From CAKTOF01 sp964544345 (GTDB lineage: Bacteria > Bacillota > Clostridia > Oscillospirales > Oscillospiraceae): a stretch of DNA of 12,894 nucleotides. Numbering within the stretch: the first letter of the stretch is position 1; each line of letters opens with the position of its first letter. The stretch spans positions 1 to 12,894 of the forward strand of contig CAZJBT010000054.1 in NCBI GenBank assembly GCA_964544345.1, read 5' to 3'. Shown piece by piece: positions 6,917 to 12,855 of this stretch. The notes under the pieces are model-generated. The model ran no database searches. It was not told where the DNA came from and worked only from the letters and a program-made list of their open reading frames with translations. Both the position numbers and the translations under genes were made by a program.

Positions 6917-8323
6917 TCAAAAACGGAAATACAGGAACGGGTTAAAGCTGGAACCAACGAGCGAGATGGTCGCAAGCAGCAGCAGCGCGAGGTCGAACAC
7001 GAACACGCCCACAAGAAACACTGTGTTCCAGACCGGCTTGTTTTTCGAAGTACACAGCGTGGTGAACGCCAGACCAGCTTTGCGCGGCAGCGCGGTCGCG
7101 CCAATGACGCCGACCAGCAGGAGCAGCACATTCTGACTGACCTGCATTTTTGCCTTGGCGTTCCAGAAGCCCGCGCCGCCGCCAAACATGACGCCGAGCG
7201 CAGCCTTGAGCTGTGCGAAATCCGTAAAATAGAACAATGTAAAGCTGAATGGGATAATGAAGATCATCAAGATATGACGGATCACGCTTGGAATCTTCTC
7301 CAGCGTGTGCGCCGTATACTTCTCAAAAATAATAAGTACGCCGAAAAACATGCCCCAGAGCACAAAGTTCCAGCTTGCGCCGTGCCAGAGACCGGTCAGG
7401 AACCAAACGATCAGCAGATTCAAGATCTGATGGCGGCGGTTGCCGCCGAGCGGGATATACACATAATCCCGGAAAAAGCTGCCGAGCGAAATATGCCATC
7501 TGCGCCAGAATTCGGTCGCAGATTTGCAGGTATAGGGGAGATCAAAGTTTTCGCCGTAGTGGAAGCCGAACATCCGACCCAGGCCGATCGCCATGTCAGA
7601 GTAGCCGGAGAAGTCGAAATAGATCTGGAGCGTAAACATCACGACGCCCAGCCAGACGCCGAGCGTGGTCTGATCGGCCATCGAGCCGTCAAGGAGCTGC
7701 GACGCGACAGCGCCGGCATAATTCGCAATCAGCACCTTTTTGCCAAGGCCGATGCAGAACCGCGTGATGCCGTAGTACACATCCTCGACATGGATGCGGC
7801 GGCGCTTGAGCTGCGGCGCGATCTCGGAATAGCGTAGGATCGGCCCCGCGATGAGCTGCGGAAACAGCGAGACAAACAGCAGGAAATCCGGAAACGACTC
7901 TTGTACCTCAACGCTGCCGCGGCGCACGTCGATGATATAAGAAAGCGTCTGGAACGTGTAGAAGGAAATGCCGATCGGCAGAGACAAACCCGTGAGCGGG
8001 ATCGAAACGCCGAGCAGGCTGTTCACGTTGCCGATCAAAAAGTCCGTATACTTGAACACGACCAGAAGCCCTAAGTTGAACACGACTGAGCCGACAAACC
8101 ATTTTCCGGCGTGAGCGCCATCCCCGACCTTATGGCCAAACAGGAAATTAGCCGCCGCTGAAAGGATCAGCAGCAGCACATACACCGGCTCTCCCCAGGC
8201 ATAAAAAACCAGGCTCATGATCACAAGCACATAATTCTTCAGCTTGATGGTCGGAGCCAAAAAATAGAGCAGAATGCAAATCGGAAGAAAACGATACAGG
8301 AAAATCAGGCTTGAAAATACCAC
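6917..8323 (-). CDS. MBOAT family membrane O-acyltransferase (AlgI/DltB-like)
   Basis: 468 residues with about 10-12 hydrophobic segments. Family hallmarks are visible: VFSSLIFLYRFLP at the N-terminus, FPQLIAGPILRY (154-165), FDFSGYSDMAIGLG (236-249), FWRRWHISL (272-280), the active-site region GLWHGASWNFVLWG with catalytic H314, and the C-terminal NPFLYFRF. The enzyme is expected to move acyl, usually acetyl, groups across the membrane for O-acetylation of polysaccharide. The start is GTG at 8323: an in-frame TGA lies three codons upstream and the family begins with this stretch. The ribosome binding site is weak (GGGAC, rather far away). It is first in a two-gene operon with the DHHW protein. 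Glycan substrate not inferable. Confidence 0.93.
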   Translation of the reverse strand: MVFSSLIFLYRFLPICILLYFLAPTIKLKNYVLVIMSLVFYAWGEPVYVLLLILSAAANFLFGHKVGDGAHAGKWFVGSVVFNLGLLVVFKYTDFLIGNVNSLLGVSIPLTGLSLPIGISFYTFQTLSYIIDVRRGSVEVQESFPDFLLFVSLFPQLIAGPILRYSEIAPQLKRRRIHVEDVYYGITRFCIGLGKKVLIANYAGAVASQLLDGSMADQTTLGVWLGVVMFTLQIYFDFSGYSDMAIGLGRMFGFHYGENFDLPYTCKSATEFWRRWHISLGSFFRDYVYIPLGGNRRHQILNLLIVWFLTGLWHGASWNFVLWGMFFGVLIIFEKYTAHTLEKIPSVIRHILMIFIIPFSFTLFYFTDFAQLKAALGVMFGGGAGFWNAKAKMQVSQNVLLLLVGVIGATALPRKAGLAFTTLCTSKNKPVWNTVFLVGVFVFDLALLLLATISLVGSSFNPFLYFRF

Positions 8324-8347
8324 AGTCGATCACAGTCCCAGCCGCAA

Positions 8348-8371
8348 TTGTTATCACAGTTATGTTAACAA
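8348..8371. repeat. Inverted repeat overlapping the MBOAT promoter
   Basis: TTGTTA (8348-8353) and TAACAA (8366-8371) form a 6-bp inverted repeat with a 12-base spacer, covering the proposed -10 and transcription start region. It has the shape of a repressor operator, but it is short and AT-rich and could be chance. Confidence 0.3.
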
Positions 8372-8390
8372 ACAACAGCAGAAGTTTCAA
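8362..8390 (-). promoter_or_regulatory. Promoter of the MBOAT-DHHW operon
   Basis: Minus strand: TTGAAA (8385-8390), 17 bp, TAACAT (8362-8367). The -35 matches consensus at 5 of 6 positions and the -10 at 4 of 6. It lies just downstream of the terminator that closes the preceding DUF1540 unit. Confidence 0.55.
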
Positions 8391-8412
8391 CCCCTTTTCT
8401 GCAAAATCTGCA

Positions 8413-8446
8413 AAAAAACGACCCGGCCGGAGCCGGGTCGTTTTTT
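8413..8446. terminator. Strong bidirectional intrinsic terminator
   Basis: A 15-bp stem with GC core CGACCCGGC, loop CGGA and complement, flanked by A6 and T6 that pair with each other. On the minus strand it ends the DUF1540 transcript 10 bases after its stop and insulates the MBOAT operon. Confidence 0.93.
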
Positions 8447-8455
8447 GAGCCGGAA

Positions 8456-8626
8456 TCAGCAGCACTTCTTCTCGAAGGACATGCAATCCGTGCACTGCTC
8501 TACCGTCGGGTTGAGCTCGTGCGTGCCGACAAGGATCTTGTCGAGCGAGCAGTAGTTCTCACTGCTGCAGTGATGGGTACACTGGTTGACAGTGCACTCG
8601 ATGCTCTTGTTTGCCTTGGAAGTCAT
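8456..8626 (-). CDS. DUF1540 small Cys-rich protein
   Basis: 56 residues, read directly from the minus strand. Cys at 11, 16, 20, 26, 45, 48, 55 and 56. The pattern IECTVNQCTHHC...YCSLDKILVGTHE...QCTDCMSF matches DUF1540, a clostridial domain built around four Cys and an 'I.VG' strand that probably binds metal or forms disulfides; its function is not known. AGGAGGGTG precedes the ATG at good spacing. The gene is a single-gene unit with its own probable promoter and a strong terminator, so it may be highly expressed. Extra Cys after the domain (48, 55, 56) include a CC terminus. It was checked against the SCIFF ranthipeptide precursor and does not match that motif; no radical SAM maturase is nearby. 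Confidence 0.9.
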   Translation of the reverse strand: MTSKANKSIECTVNQCTHHCSSENYCSLDKILVGTHELNPTVEQCTDCMSFEKKCC

Positions 8627-8646
8627 ACTTTCACCCTCCTGAACGG

Positions 8647-8674
8647 ATTATGGTTCTAGTATGCCGCAAAACAA
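8647..8674 (-). promoter_or_regulatory. Probable promoter of the DUF1540 gene
   Basis: Minus strand: TTGTTT (8669-8674), 16 bp, CATAAT (8647-8652), lying wholly between the GNAT stop and the DUF1540 start. Spacing is slightly short and the matches are moderate. Confidence 0.4.
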
Positions 8675-8682
8675 GAGAATTA

Positions 8683-9240
8683 TCAGCGGCAGGGATCGGA
8701 AATGTCAGCCGTTTTCCCGAGGTATTCTTCCTTGCCAATCATCATTTGCAGAAACCCATCCACAACGCCTAACTCCCGAAAGCCCGCTTTTCGATGTGCC
8801 TCCCATGCAGATATCTCGTGACGGGCGACTTCAAAATCATTGTGAATTCTGGAAATCCCGCAAACACGAAACGCGTGGTCAAGCATCAGTTTGAGCGCTG
8901 GAACGGCATAGCCCTTACCGCGATAGGGCGCATAAATCACGATCCCCATATCCCACCAATCCTTTTCCGGCGTATCGTGAAAATTCACATCACCGATCCA
9001 GACGCCATCAGAAGCGCGCTTAATATAGGCATAAAAGCGGTCTGGCTCATTCCCGATATACCTTTCATACCATTCCGCCCATTCTTTTTCCGGAAAGTCA
9101 ACGCAGCCAGTTTCCCGGTGATAGCCGTTATAATTTACATTCCAATTTTTGTTATAGGACATGGTTTCCTCGTCGGCAAGCAGCCTTTGTCTGAACCAAA
9201 GCTCTTCCAGCTTAGGAATGTACAGTTCTAGTTTTTCCAC
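8683..9240 (-). CDS. GNAT family N-acetyltransferase
   Basis: 185 residues from GTG 9240. The acetyl-CoA loop is YRGKGYA (106-112), preceded by the GIVIYAPY strand (99-106) and followed by a helix (VPALKLMLDHAF) and the IHNDFEVARHEISAW...KAGF block. All are typical of GNAT enzymes that acetylate a primary amine of a small molecule or protein; the substrate is unknown. GTG was chosen because AGGAGG (9248-9253) lies 7 bases before it. A longer in-frame ORF to 9381 would run back through the end of the yebC gene and its terminator. Codon use looks AT-richer than the neighbours near the N-terminus (AAT, AAA, TAT runs), which may indicate transfer. A promoter was not identified. Confidence 0.88.
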   Translation of the reverse strand: MEKLELYIPKLEELWFRQRLLADEETMSYNKNWNVNYNGYHRETGCVDFPEKEWAEWYERYIGNEPDRFYAYIKRASDGVWIGDVNFHDTPEKDWWDMGIVIYAPYRGKGYAVPALKLMLDHAFRVCGISRIHNDFEVARHEISAWEAHRKAGFRELGVVDGFLQMMIGKEEYLGKTADISDPCR

Positions 9241-9247
9241 GAGCGCT

Positions 9248-9253
9248 CCTCCT
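9248..9253 (-). promoter_or_regulatory. Ribosome binding site deciding the GTG start of the GNAT gene
   Basis: AGGAGG on the minus strand is 7 bases upstream of GTG 9240. No other start in the frame has a comparable site. Confidence 0.8.
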
Positions 9254-9305
9254 ATGCTGCACAAAAGGCATCCAACTGCGAACAGTAAGGCGACCGGCTC
9301 AATAT

Positions 9306-9340
9306 CAAAAACCCGGCTGCTTTCCGTAAAAAACAGCCGG
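9306..9340 (-). terminator. Probable intrinsic terminator of yebC
   Basis: On the minus strand CCGGCTG (9340-9334) pairs with CAGCCGG (9319-9313) around a 14-base loop, followed by gtttttg. The stem is short and the loop long, so termination may be partial, with some read-through into the GNAT gene. Confidence 0.6.
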
Positions 9341-9365
9341 ATTTTCATTGAAAAAGAATAGCTTG

Positions 9366-10100
9366 TCAATCCTGATCCCAAGAGTGCCAGACGTTCTGGA
9401 CGTCGTCATCGTCCTCGAGCATTTCGAGGAGCTTCTGCATGTTCTTGACGTCGTCCTCCTTCTCGAGCCTGGTATAGGTCTGCGGAACCATCTCGACCTG
9501 CGCGGAAACGAACGAGTAGCCCTTTTCCGTCAGCGCTTCGACCACAGCATTGAAATCGTCGGGCGCGGTGTAGATGGTGAAGCAGTCCTCTTCCGGCTCA
9601 AAGTCGGCCGCGCCAGCCTCGAGTGCATCCATCATGACGGTATCTTCCTCATAGTCACCGTCCTCATTGTCAACAACCAGGACGCCCTTCTGATCAAAGC
9701 TCCATGACACACAGCCGGAAGCACCGAGATTTCCGCCATATTTGTCGAAAAAGTGACGCATATTGGAAGCCGTCCGGTTCCGGTTGTCCGTCATTGTCTC
9801 GACAATGACCGCGACGCCGCTCGGGCCGTATCCTTCGTAAGTAATCGTCTCGTAGTTCGACGCATCTGACGAGCCGAGCGCTTTCTCAATGGTTCTCTTA
9901 ATATTATCGTTCGGCATATTTGCCGCACGCGCCTTAGCGATGACAGTCGCAAGGCGTGAATTGTTATTCGGATCGCCGGAGCCGCCCTCCTTCACCGCGA
10001 CGATCATCTCACGCGCGATCTTTGTAAAGGCCTGCGAACGTTTGGCATCCTGCGCGCCCTTCGTCTTCTGGATATTATGCCACTTGGAATGTCCGGACAT
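9366..10100 (-). CDS. yebC: YebC/PmpR family protein
   Basis: 244 residues, full family length. The N-terminus SGHSKWHNIQKTKGAQDAKR and the GGSGDPNNNSRLATVIAKARAANMPNDNIKR block are the conserved core. The YEGYGPSGVAVIVETMTDNRNRTASNMRHFFDKYGG segment is diagnostic of YebC. The acidic C-terminal tail is normal. The family was described as transcriptional regulators (PmpR), and members are now also known to act at the ribosome to relieve stalling at proline-rich stretches. GGGAG lies 7 bases before the ATG. The gene has its own promoter and a probable terminator and so is likely monocistronic. Confidence 0.97.
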   Translation of the reverse strand: MSGHSKWHNIQKTKGAQDAKRSQAFTKIAREMIVAVKEGGSGDPNNNSRLATVIAKARAANMPNDNIKRTIEKALGSSDASNYETITYEGYGPSGVAVIVETMTDNRNRTASNMRHFFDKYGGNLGASGCVSWSFDQKGVLVVDNEDGDYEEDTVMMDALEAGAADFEPEEDCFTIYTAPDDFNAVVEALTEKGYSFVSAQVEMVPQTYTRLEKEDDVKNMQKLLEMLEDDDDVQNVWHSWDQD

Positions 10101-10136
10101 CTTAGGTCTCCCTTTCTCATGTTTTTCCGAAAATTT

Positions 10137-10165
10137 AGTATATCATAAAAATCGCACGCTTGCAA
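10137..10165 (-). promoter_or_regulatory. Promoter of yebC
   Basis: Minus strand: TTGCAA (10160-10165), 17 bp, TATACT (10137-10142), about 37 bases before the yebC ATG. It shares the TTGCAA -35 with the Lrp operon promoter. No terminator is seen between nif3 and this promoter, so nif3 transcripts may read into yebC. Confidence 0.7.
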
Positions 10166-10173
10166 CTATGGAA

Positions 10174-10965
10174 TCACAGCCAACAGGCCGCATCCGTGCG
10201 GATTTTGGAGCGCAAGACGGTCAACCGCGGATATGCCGCGCGCAGACGCTGCTCCAGAAAGTCCAGCACAACCTGCTCAGTCTGATAGTGACCGGCGTCG
10301 ATCAGATTCAGTCCGTTGTCGCGGCAATCGATAAAGCCGTTGTATTTGATATCGCTGGTAACGAATGTGTCGCAGCCAAGCGATTTCGCCTGCGCAGCGA
10401 ACTCGCCGCACGCGCCGCCGCCGACTGCGACGCGGCGCACCGGAAGCCCTGCGTCGGCATAGCGCAGGCCATCGCAGCCGAGCGCCAATTTGACCGTCTG
10501 CAAGAACGCGGCGAGCGGCTGCTCCGCAACAGTGCCGATCCGACCCAAGCCATAGGGTCTCCCCTGCTCATCTGTGCCGGCGGGCGCAAGCACCTCCACA
10601 TCTGTCAAGCCGAGCGAATGCGCCAAGCAGTCGTTCACGCCGCCGGGCGCGGAGTCCAAGTTGGTATGCATACATACGACGCTGATGCTATTCTCGATGG
10701 CCGTGAGCAGCGCGCGGCCTGTTTCAGTCGAGTCGGTGACGGACTTCGCCGCATGGAAGATCAGCGGATGGTGCGATACGACGAGCTGCGCACCCGCTTC
10801 CGCCGCCTCCTCGATCACAGGACGGAACGGATCGAGTGCGACGAGCACACGCTCCACTTCAGCATCAGAATGGCCGCAAAGGTGGCCGATGTTGTCCCAC
10901 TCCTCTTTCATATACGCAGGCGCAAGAGTAAACAGGAACTGTTCAATTTGCCGGACAGTTGGCAT
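10174..10965 (-). CDS. Nif3-like dinuclear metal-centre protein (DUF34)
   Basis: 263 residues. Metal-binding blocks are visible in order: WDNIG (23-27), SHHP (64-67), MHTNLDSAPGGVND (99-112) and GHYQTE (225-230). These supply the His, Asp and Glu ligands of the two-metal site in Nif3/YqfO proteins. The length corresponds to the short form without the PII/CutA-like insert of about 100 residues found in Bacillus YqfO. The biochemical role is unsettled. GAGGGA precedes the ATG. The gene overlaps the 3' end of trmK by 23 bases, the usual trmK-nif3 arrangement in Firmicutes, so the two are co-translated. Confidence 0.95.
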   Translation of the reverse strand: MPTVRQIEQFLFTLAPAYMKEEWDNIGHLCGHSDAEVERVLVALDPFRPVIEEAAEAGAQLVVSHHPLIFHAAKSVTDSTETGRALLTAIENSISVVCMHTNLDSAPGGVNDCLAHSLGLTDVEVLAPAGTDEQGRPYGLGRIGTVAEQPLAAFLQTVKLALGCDGLRYADAGLPVRRVAVGGGACGEFAAQAKSLGCDTFVTSDIKYNGFIDCRDNGLNLIDAGHYQTEQVVLDFLEQRLRAAYPRLTVLRSKIRTDAACWL

Positions 10966-11649
10966 AGGTATCCCTCATTTCGCATACCTCGCGGTATGCC
11001 GTTTCATAGTAAGCGAGCCGCTCATGCAGCTCGGCACGACCGGAGCGACGGATGCCCGCCACTGCGCGAGCCAGACCCCGCAGGACGCGCTCAAAATACG
11101 CAGGCAGCAGCGCGCCGCTCTCCAAAAGAAGCTGCGGCGAGACGTACTGCTGCCCTGGGGTGAGCGGCTGTCCACCGCCAAAACGGACGCGCAGCAGGTT
11201 ATAGAGGAAGCCGCCCTCTTGTACAAGCTGGTCGCGCTCGATGCTCCAGCTGCGGTCACCCAGGTAACGACGCAGATCGTTGGCCGATGTGTTGGGCTGA
11301 CAGATCCATGTCAGTGCTGGATCTGCCGCCCACTGGCACTCATCCAAGATCCGCGCGATGGTATCGCCGCCCATGCCGGAGAGCACAAACGCTTCCGCCA
11401 TCCCAGGGCGCAGACCGGTCAGCCCGTCGCACAAGACAAACTCCATCCGATCCGAAACGCCGAAGCGCGCAGCGTTCTCGCGCGCGTGCGAAAGCGGCGT
11501 CTCCCGAATGTCGGTCGCCACAACATGCGCCGAAAGCCCATTTTTCAGGCAATAGATCCCCNNNNNNNNNNGCCAATGTCGGCCAGGCATGCACCAGGGG
11601 GGATCAAAGCGGCGCATGCCTTCAGCCGTTCAGAAATCGGTATTCGCAT
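10943..11649 (-). CDS. trmK: tRNA (adenine-N1)-methyltransferase TrmK, interrupted by an assembly gap
   Basis: A class I SAM-dependent methyltransferase that makes m1A22 in tRNA in Gram-positive bacteria. From ATG 11649 the frame reads MRIPISERLKACAALIPPG and then CLADIG, matching the family N-terminus and the start of the SAM motif. Ten Ns follow. After them another frame continues with GIYCLKNG, an ATDI strand, LSGMGGDTIARIL, ICQPN and a QEGGFLYNLL stretch, all typical of TrmK. The frames before and after the Ns do not match if the gap is exactly 10 bases. The family sequence predicts roughly TDHAYL in the gap, about 17 bases, which restores one frame. The gene is therefore probably intact. 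No Shine-Dalgarno sequence is seen directly before the ATG, which follows a terminator hairpin. It overlaps nif3 downstream. Confidence 0.88.
11562..11571. other. Run of 10 Ns (assembly gap) inside trmK
   Basis: Ten undetermined bases fall in the SAM-binding motif of trmK. A frame comparison either side shows that the true length is not a multiple giving frame with 10; 2 mod 3 is needed, and 17 fits the family alignment. The N count therefore looks arbitrary. Confidence 0.95.
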
Positions 11650-11653
11650 AAGT

Positions 11654-11681
11654 AAAAAAGGAGGCTTTACAGCCTCCTTTT
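11654..11681 (-). terminator. Intrinsic terminator between DUF1858 and trmK
   Basis: An 11-bp stem AAAAGGAGGCT (11681-11671 on the minus strand), loop GTAA, and AGCCTCCTTTT (11666-11656), followed by further Ts. It begins inside the DUF1858 stop codon and ends 4 bases before the trmK ATG. The GGAGG in it is paired with CCTCC, so it is not a free ribosome binding site. Confidence 0.8.
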
Positions 11682-11886
11682 ACGCGTTCCGGCCGATGAA
11701 GGCATTGACTTCCTCGAGAAACTCGTCGGGGTCGACGCCGTGCACCTCACACGCCTGCTCGACAGTCTCGCCGCGGGACGACGGGCAGCCCAGGCAGTGC
11801 ATACCGATGGAGAAAAACAGCGGCGCAGTCTCAGGCGCGATGTCGAGGATGTCGCCGATGATGGTATCTTTTGTGATAACAGCCAT
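11680..11886 (-). CDS. DUF1858 domain redox-disulfide protein
   Basis: 68 residues. TKDTIIGDILDIAPETAPLFFSIGMHCLGCPSSRGETVEQAC is the DUF1858 motif, with a CLGC pair (C31, C34) and a third Cys at 46. Such small cytosolic proteins are common in anaerobes and are predicted to carry a redox-active disulfide; partners are not established. The start at 11886 has AGGAGG 8 bases upstream, whereas an upstream in-frame ATG at 11955 would overlap the preceding gene and has no such site. It is flanked by a proposed promoter and a terminator, so it may be its own unit, lying 58 bases after the ferredoxin-nitroreductase gene. Confidence 0.93.
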   Translation of the reverse strand: MAVITKDTIIGDILDIAPETAPLFFSIGMHCLGCPSSRGETVEQACEVHGVDPDEFLEEVNAFIGRNA

Positions 11887-11919
11887 GAAAATGACCTCCT
11901 TTTTCAATTTGTCGTTGAT

Positions 11920-11948
11920 AGTATATCCGATTCTGAACGCAAATTCAA
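11920..11948 (-). promoter_or_regulatory. Promoter of the DUF1858 gene
   Basis: Minus strand: TTGAAT (11943-11948), 17 bp, TATACT (11920-11925). The -35 overlaps the end of the nitroreductase gene. It is the nearest promoter found upstream of trmK-nif3 as well. Confidence 0.6.
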
Positions 11949-12730
11949 TACGCAAAATTGGAAGAATCGCGCCATTCGACCCTTGCTTTGGGACGATACG
12001 GGATATTGGGATAGTGTTCCGCGCCCGGCCGCCCTACCATCAGCGCACAGCGGACACGGCAGCCGTCCGGCACGCCGAGGCGCGCGCGGAGCGCAGCGTC
12101 CGCATCCGAGACCTGTCGCAGATAGCCGCCCCAGCAGGTGACATAGCCGCGCGAGACGAGCAGCAGCTCTGCCGTGGTCAAAGCGACGGCCGGGTCAACA
12201 ACGGGGTTGAGCGTGTCGTCCGGCGACCAGCCGATGATCATACACGGCGCGCCGCAGCTGATGAGGTCGGTTCCCTTTTCATATAGTTTCGGAAGCTCGG
12301 GCGCGATCCCCTTCTCCCGACAGACATCCAGAACCATCTGGGTGAGCGCGGCAGTCTGCTCGCGGCCATAGACGACCGTCCAGCAATTCGCGTGGACGTT
12401 CTTCCCGCTCGGCGCATACTCGGCGCAGTCGAGCGCCCATTGGATATCTTCGCGCTTCGGCAGTTCGGTCGAGAATTTCCGAACTGAGCGGCGCGACATG
12501 ACCAGCCGCTCCAGCTCGTTTTTCGGCTTGGGCGGATAGTCCGCGCCCGCCGGCAGCTCGTCGAAATGCACCGCGCGCTTTGGGCAGGCCGCCGCGCAGT
12601 GCATACACGAAATGCACCGCCGCCGCTCGCGCGGCGCGGGATGGCCGTCCTCCATCTTGAGATAGCCCATCGGGCAGACGCGCACGCAGCTCCCGCATCC
12701 GATACACCTTGCCGCATCACAGGTAAACAT
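11945..12730 (-). CDS. Ferredoxin-nitroreductase fusion (2x[4Fe-4S] plus FMN nitroreductase domain)
   Basis: 261 residues from ATG 12730. Two [4Fe-4S] motifs are present: C9-x2-C12-x2-C15-x3-C19 and C39-x2-C42-x2-C45-x3-C49. The nitroreductase fold follows from about 73, with the FMN-binding SRRSVRKF (79-86), EYAPSGKNVHANCW (104-117) and GYVTCWGGYL (195-204). It is expected to accept electrons from low-potential donors through its clusters and reduce a nitro compound, quinone or flavin-type substrate in the cytosol; the real substrate is unknown. Of two adjacent ATGs, 12730 is preferred because GGAGG (12737-12741) is 6 bases before it and only 3 from the other. An ORF extension to 12790 would run through the leader hairpin. 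It has its own promoter and a hairpin-bearing leader. Confidence 0.92.
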   Translation of the reverse strand: MFTCDAARCIGCGSCVRVCPMGYLKMEDGHPAPRERRRCISCMHCAAACPKRAVHFDELPAGADYPPKPKNELERLVMSRRSVRKFSTELPKREDIQWALDCAEYAPSGKNVHANCWTVVYGREQTAALTQMVLDVCREKGIAPELPKLYEKGTDLISCGAPCMIIGWSPDDTLNPVVDPAVALTTAELLLVSRGYVTCWGGYLRQVSDADAALRARLGVPDGCRVRCALMVGRPGAEHYPNIPYRPKARVEWRDSSNFAY

Positions 12731-12765
12731 CATGCACCTCCGAGTTGTCCTGACATCATGGTATC

Positions 12766-12803
12766 CCGGCCATATGCGCGCTCCGCGCATGGCCGGCGTT
12801 TTT
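12766..12803 (+). other. GC-rich stem-loop in the nitroreductase leader; terminator-like on the plus strand
   Basis: CCGGCC (12766-12771) pairs with GGCCGG (12791-12796) and ATGCGCG (12774-12780) with CGCGCAT (12784-12790); a 2-base bulge and a 3-base loop complete a 13-bp hairpin. On the plus strand cgttttt follows, the form of an intrinsic terminator, although no plus-strand gene is upstream. On the minus strand it would be a leader hairpin about 35 bases before the start codon. Confidence 0.6.
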
Positions 12804-12826
12804 GAGCCTAAGCAGCTATGATACCT

Positions 12827-12855
12827 ATAATACCATGGTACAGCAGAGAGCGCAA
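12827..12855 (-). promoter_or_regulatory. Possible promoter of the ferredoxin-nitroreductase gene
   Basis: Minus strand: TTGCGC (12850-12855), 17 bp, TATTAT (12827-12832). The -10 is good and the -35 weak. The palindrome TACCATGGTA (12831-12840) overlaps the -10 and spacer and could be an operator. Beyond 12855 nothing further is recognised to the window edge. Confidence 0.45.

Noticed and set aside
8341..8365. lac-operator-like GATAACAATT before the MBOAT gene
   Set aside because: The match is one short half-site on an AT-rich stretch, and no LacI-type regulator is in the window. It is kept only as part of the inverted repeat.
8456..8626. SCIFF ranthipeptide precursor
   Set aside because: Many Cys in a short peptide, but the sequence follows DUF1540 spacing, lacks the SCIFF Cys core, and has no radical SAM maturase nearby.
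8683..9381. GNAT ORF extended to 9381 with a hydrophobic N-terminus
   Set aside because: The extension covers the yebC stop and terminator, and a perfect ribosome binding site supports GTG 9240.
9889..12286. Long plus-strand ORFs opposite yebC, nif3, trmK and nitroreductase
   Set aside because: They are antisense shadows of well-recognised minus-strand genes in GC-rich DNA, show no family features, and one runs through the N gap.
11945..12790. Extended nitroreductase start at 12790
   Set aside because: It would translate through the leader hairpin and residues unlike any ferredoxin N-terminus. GGAGG supports 12730.
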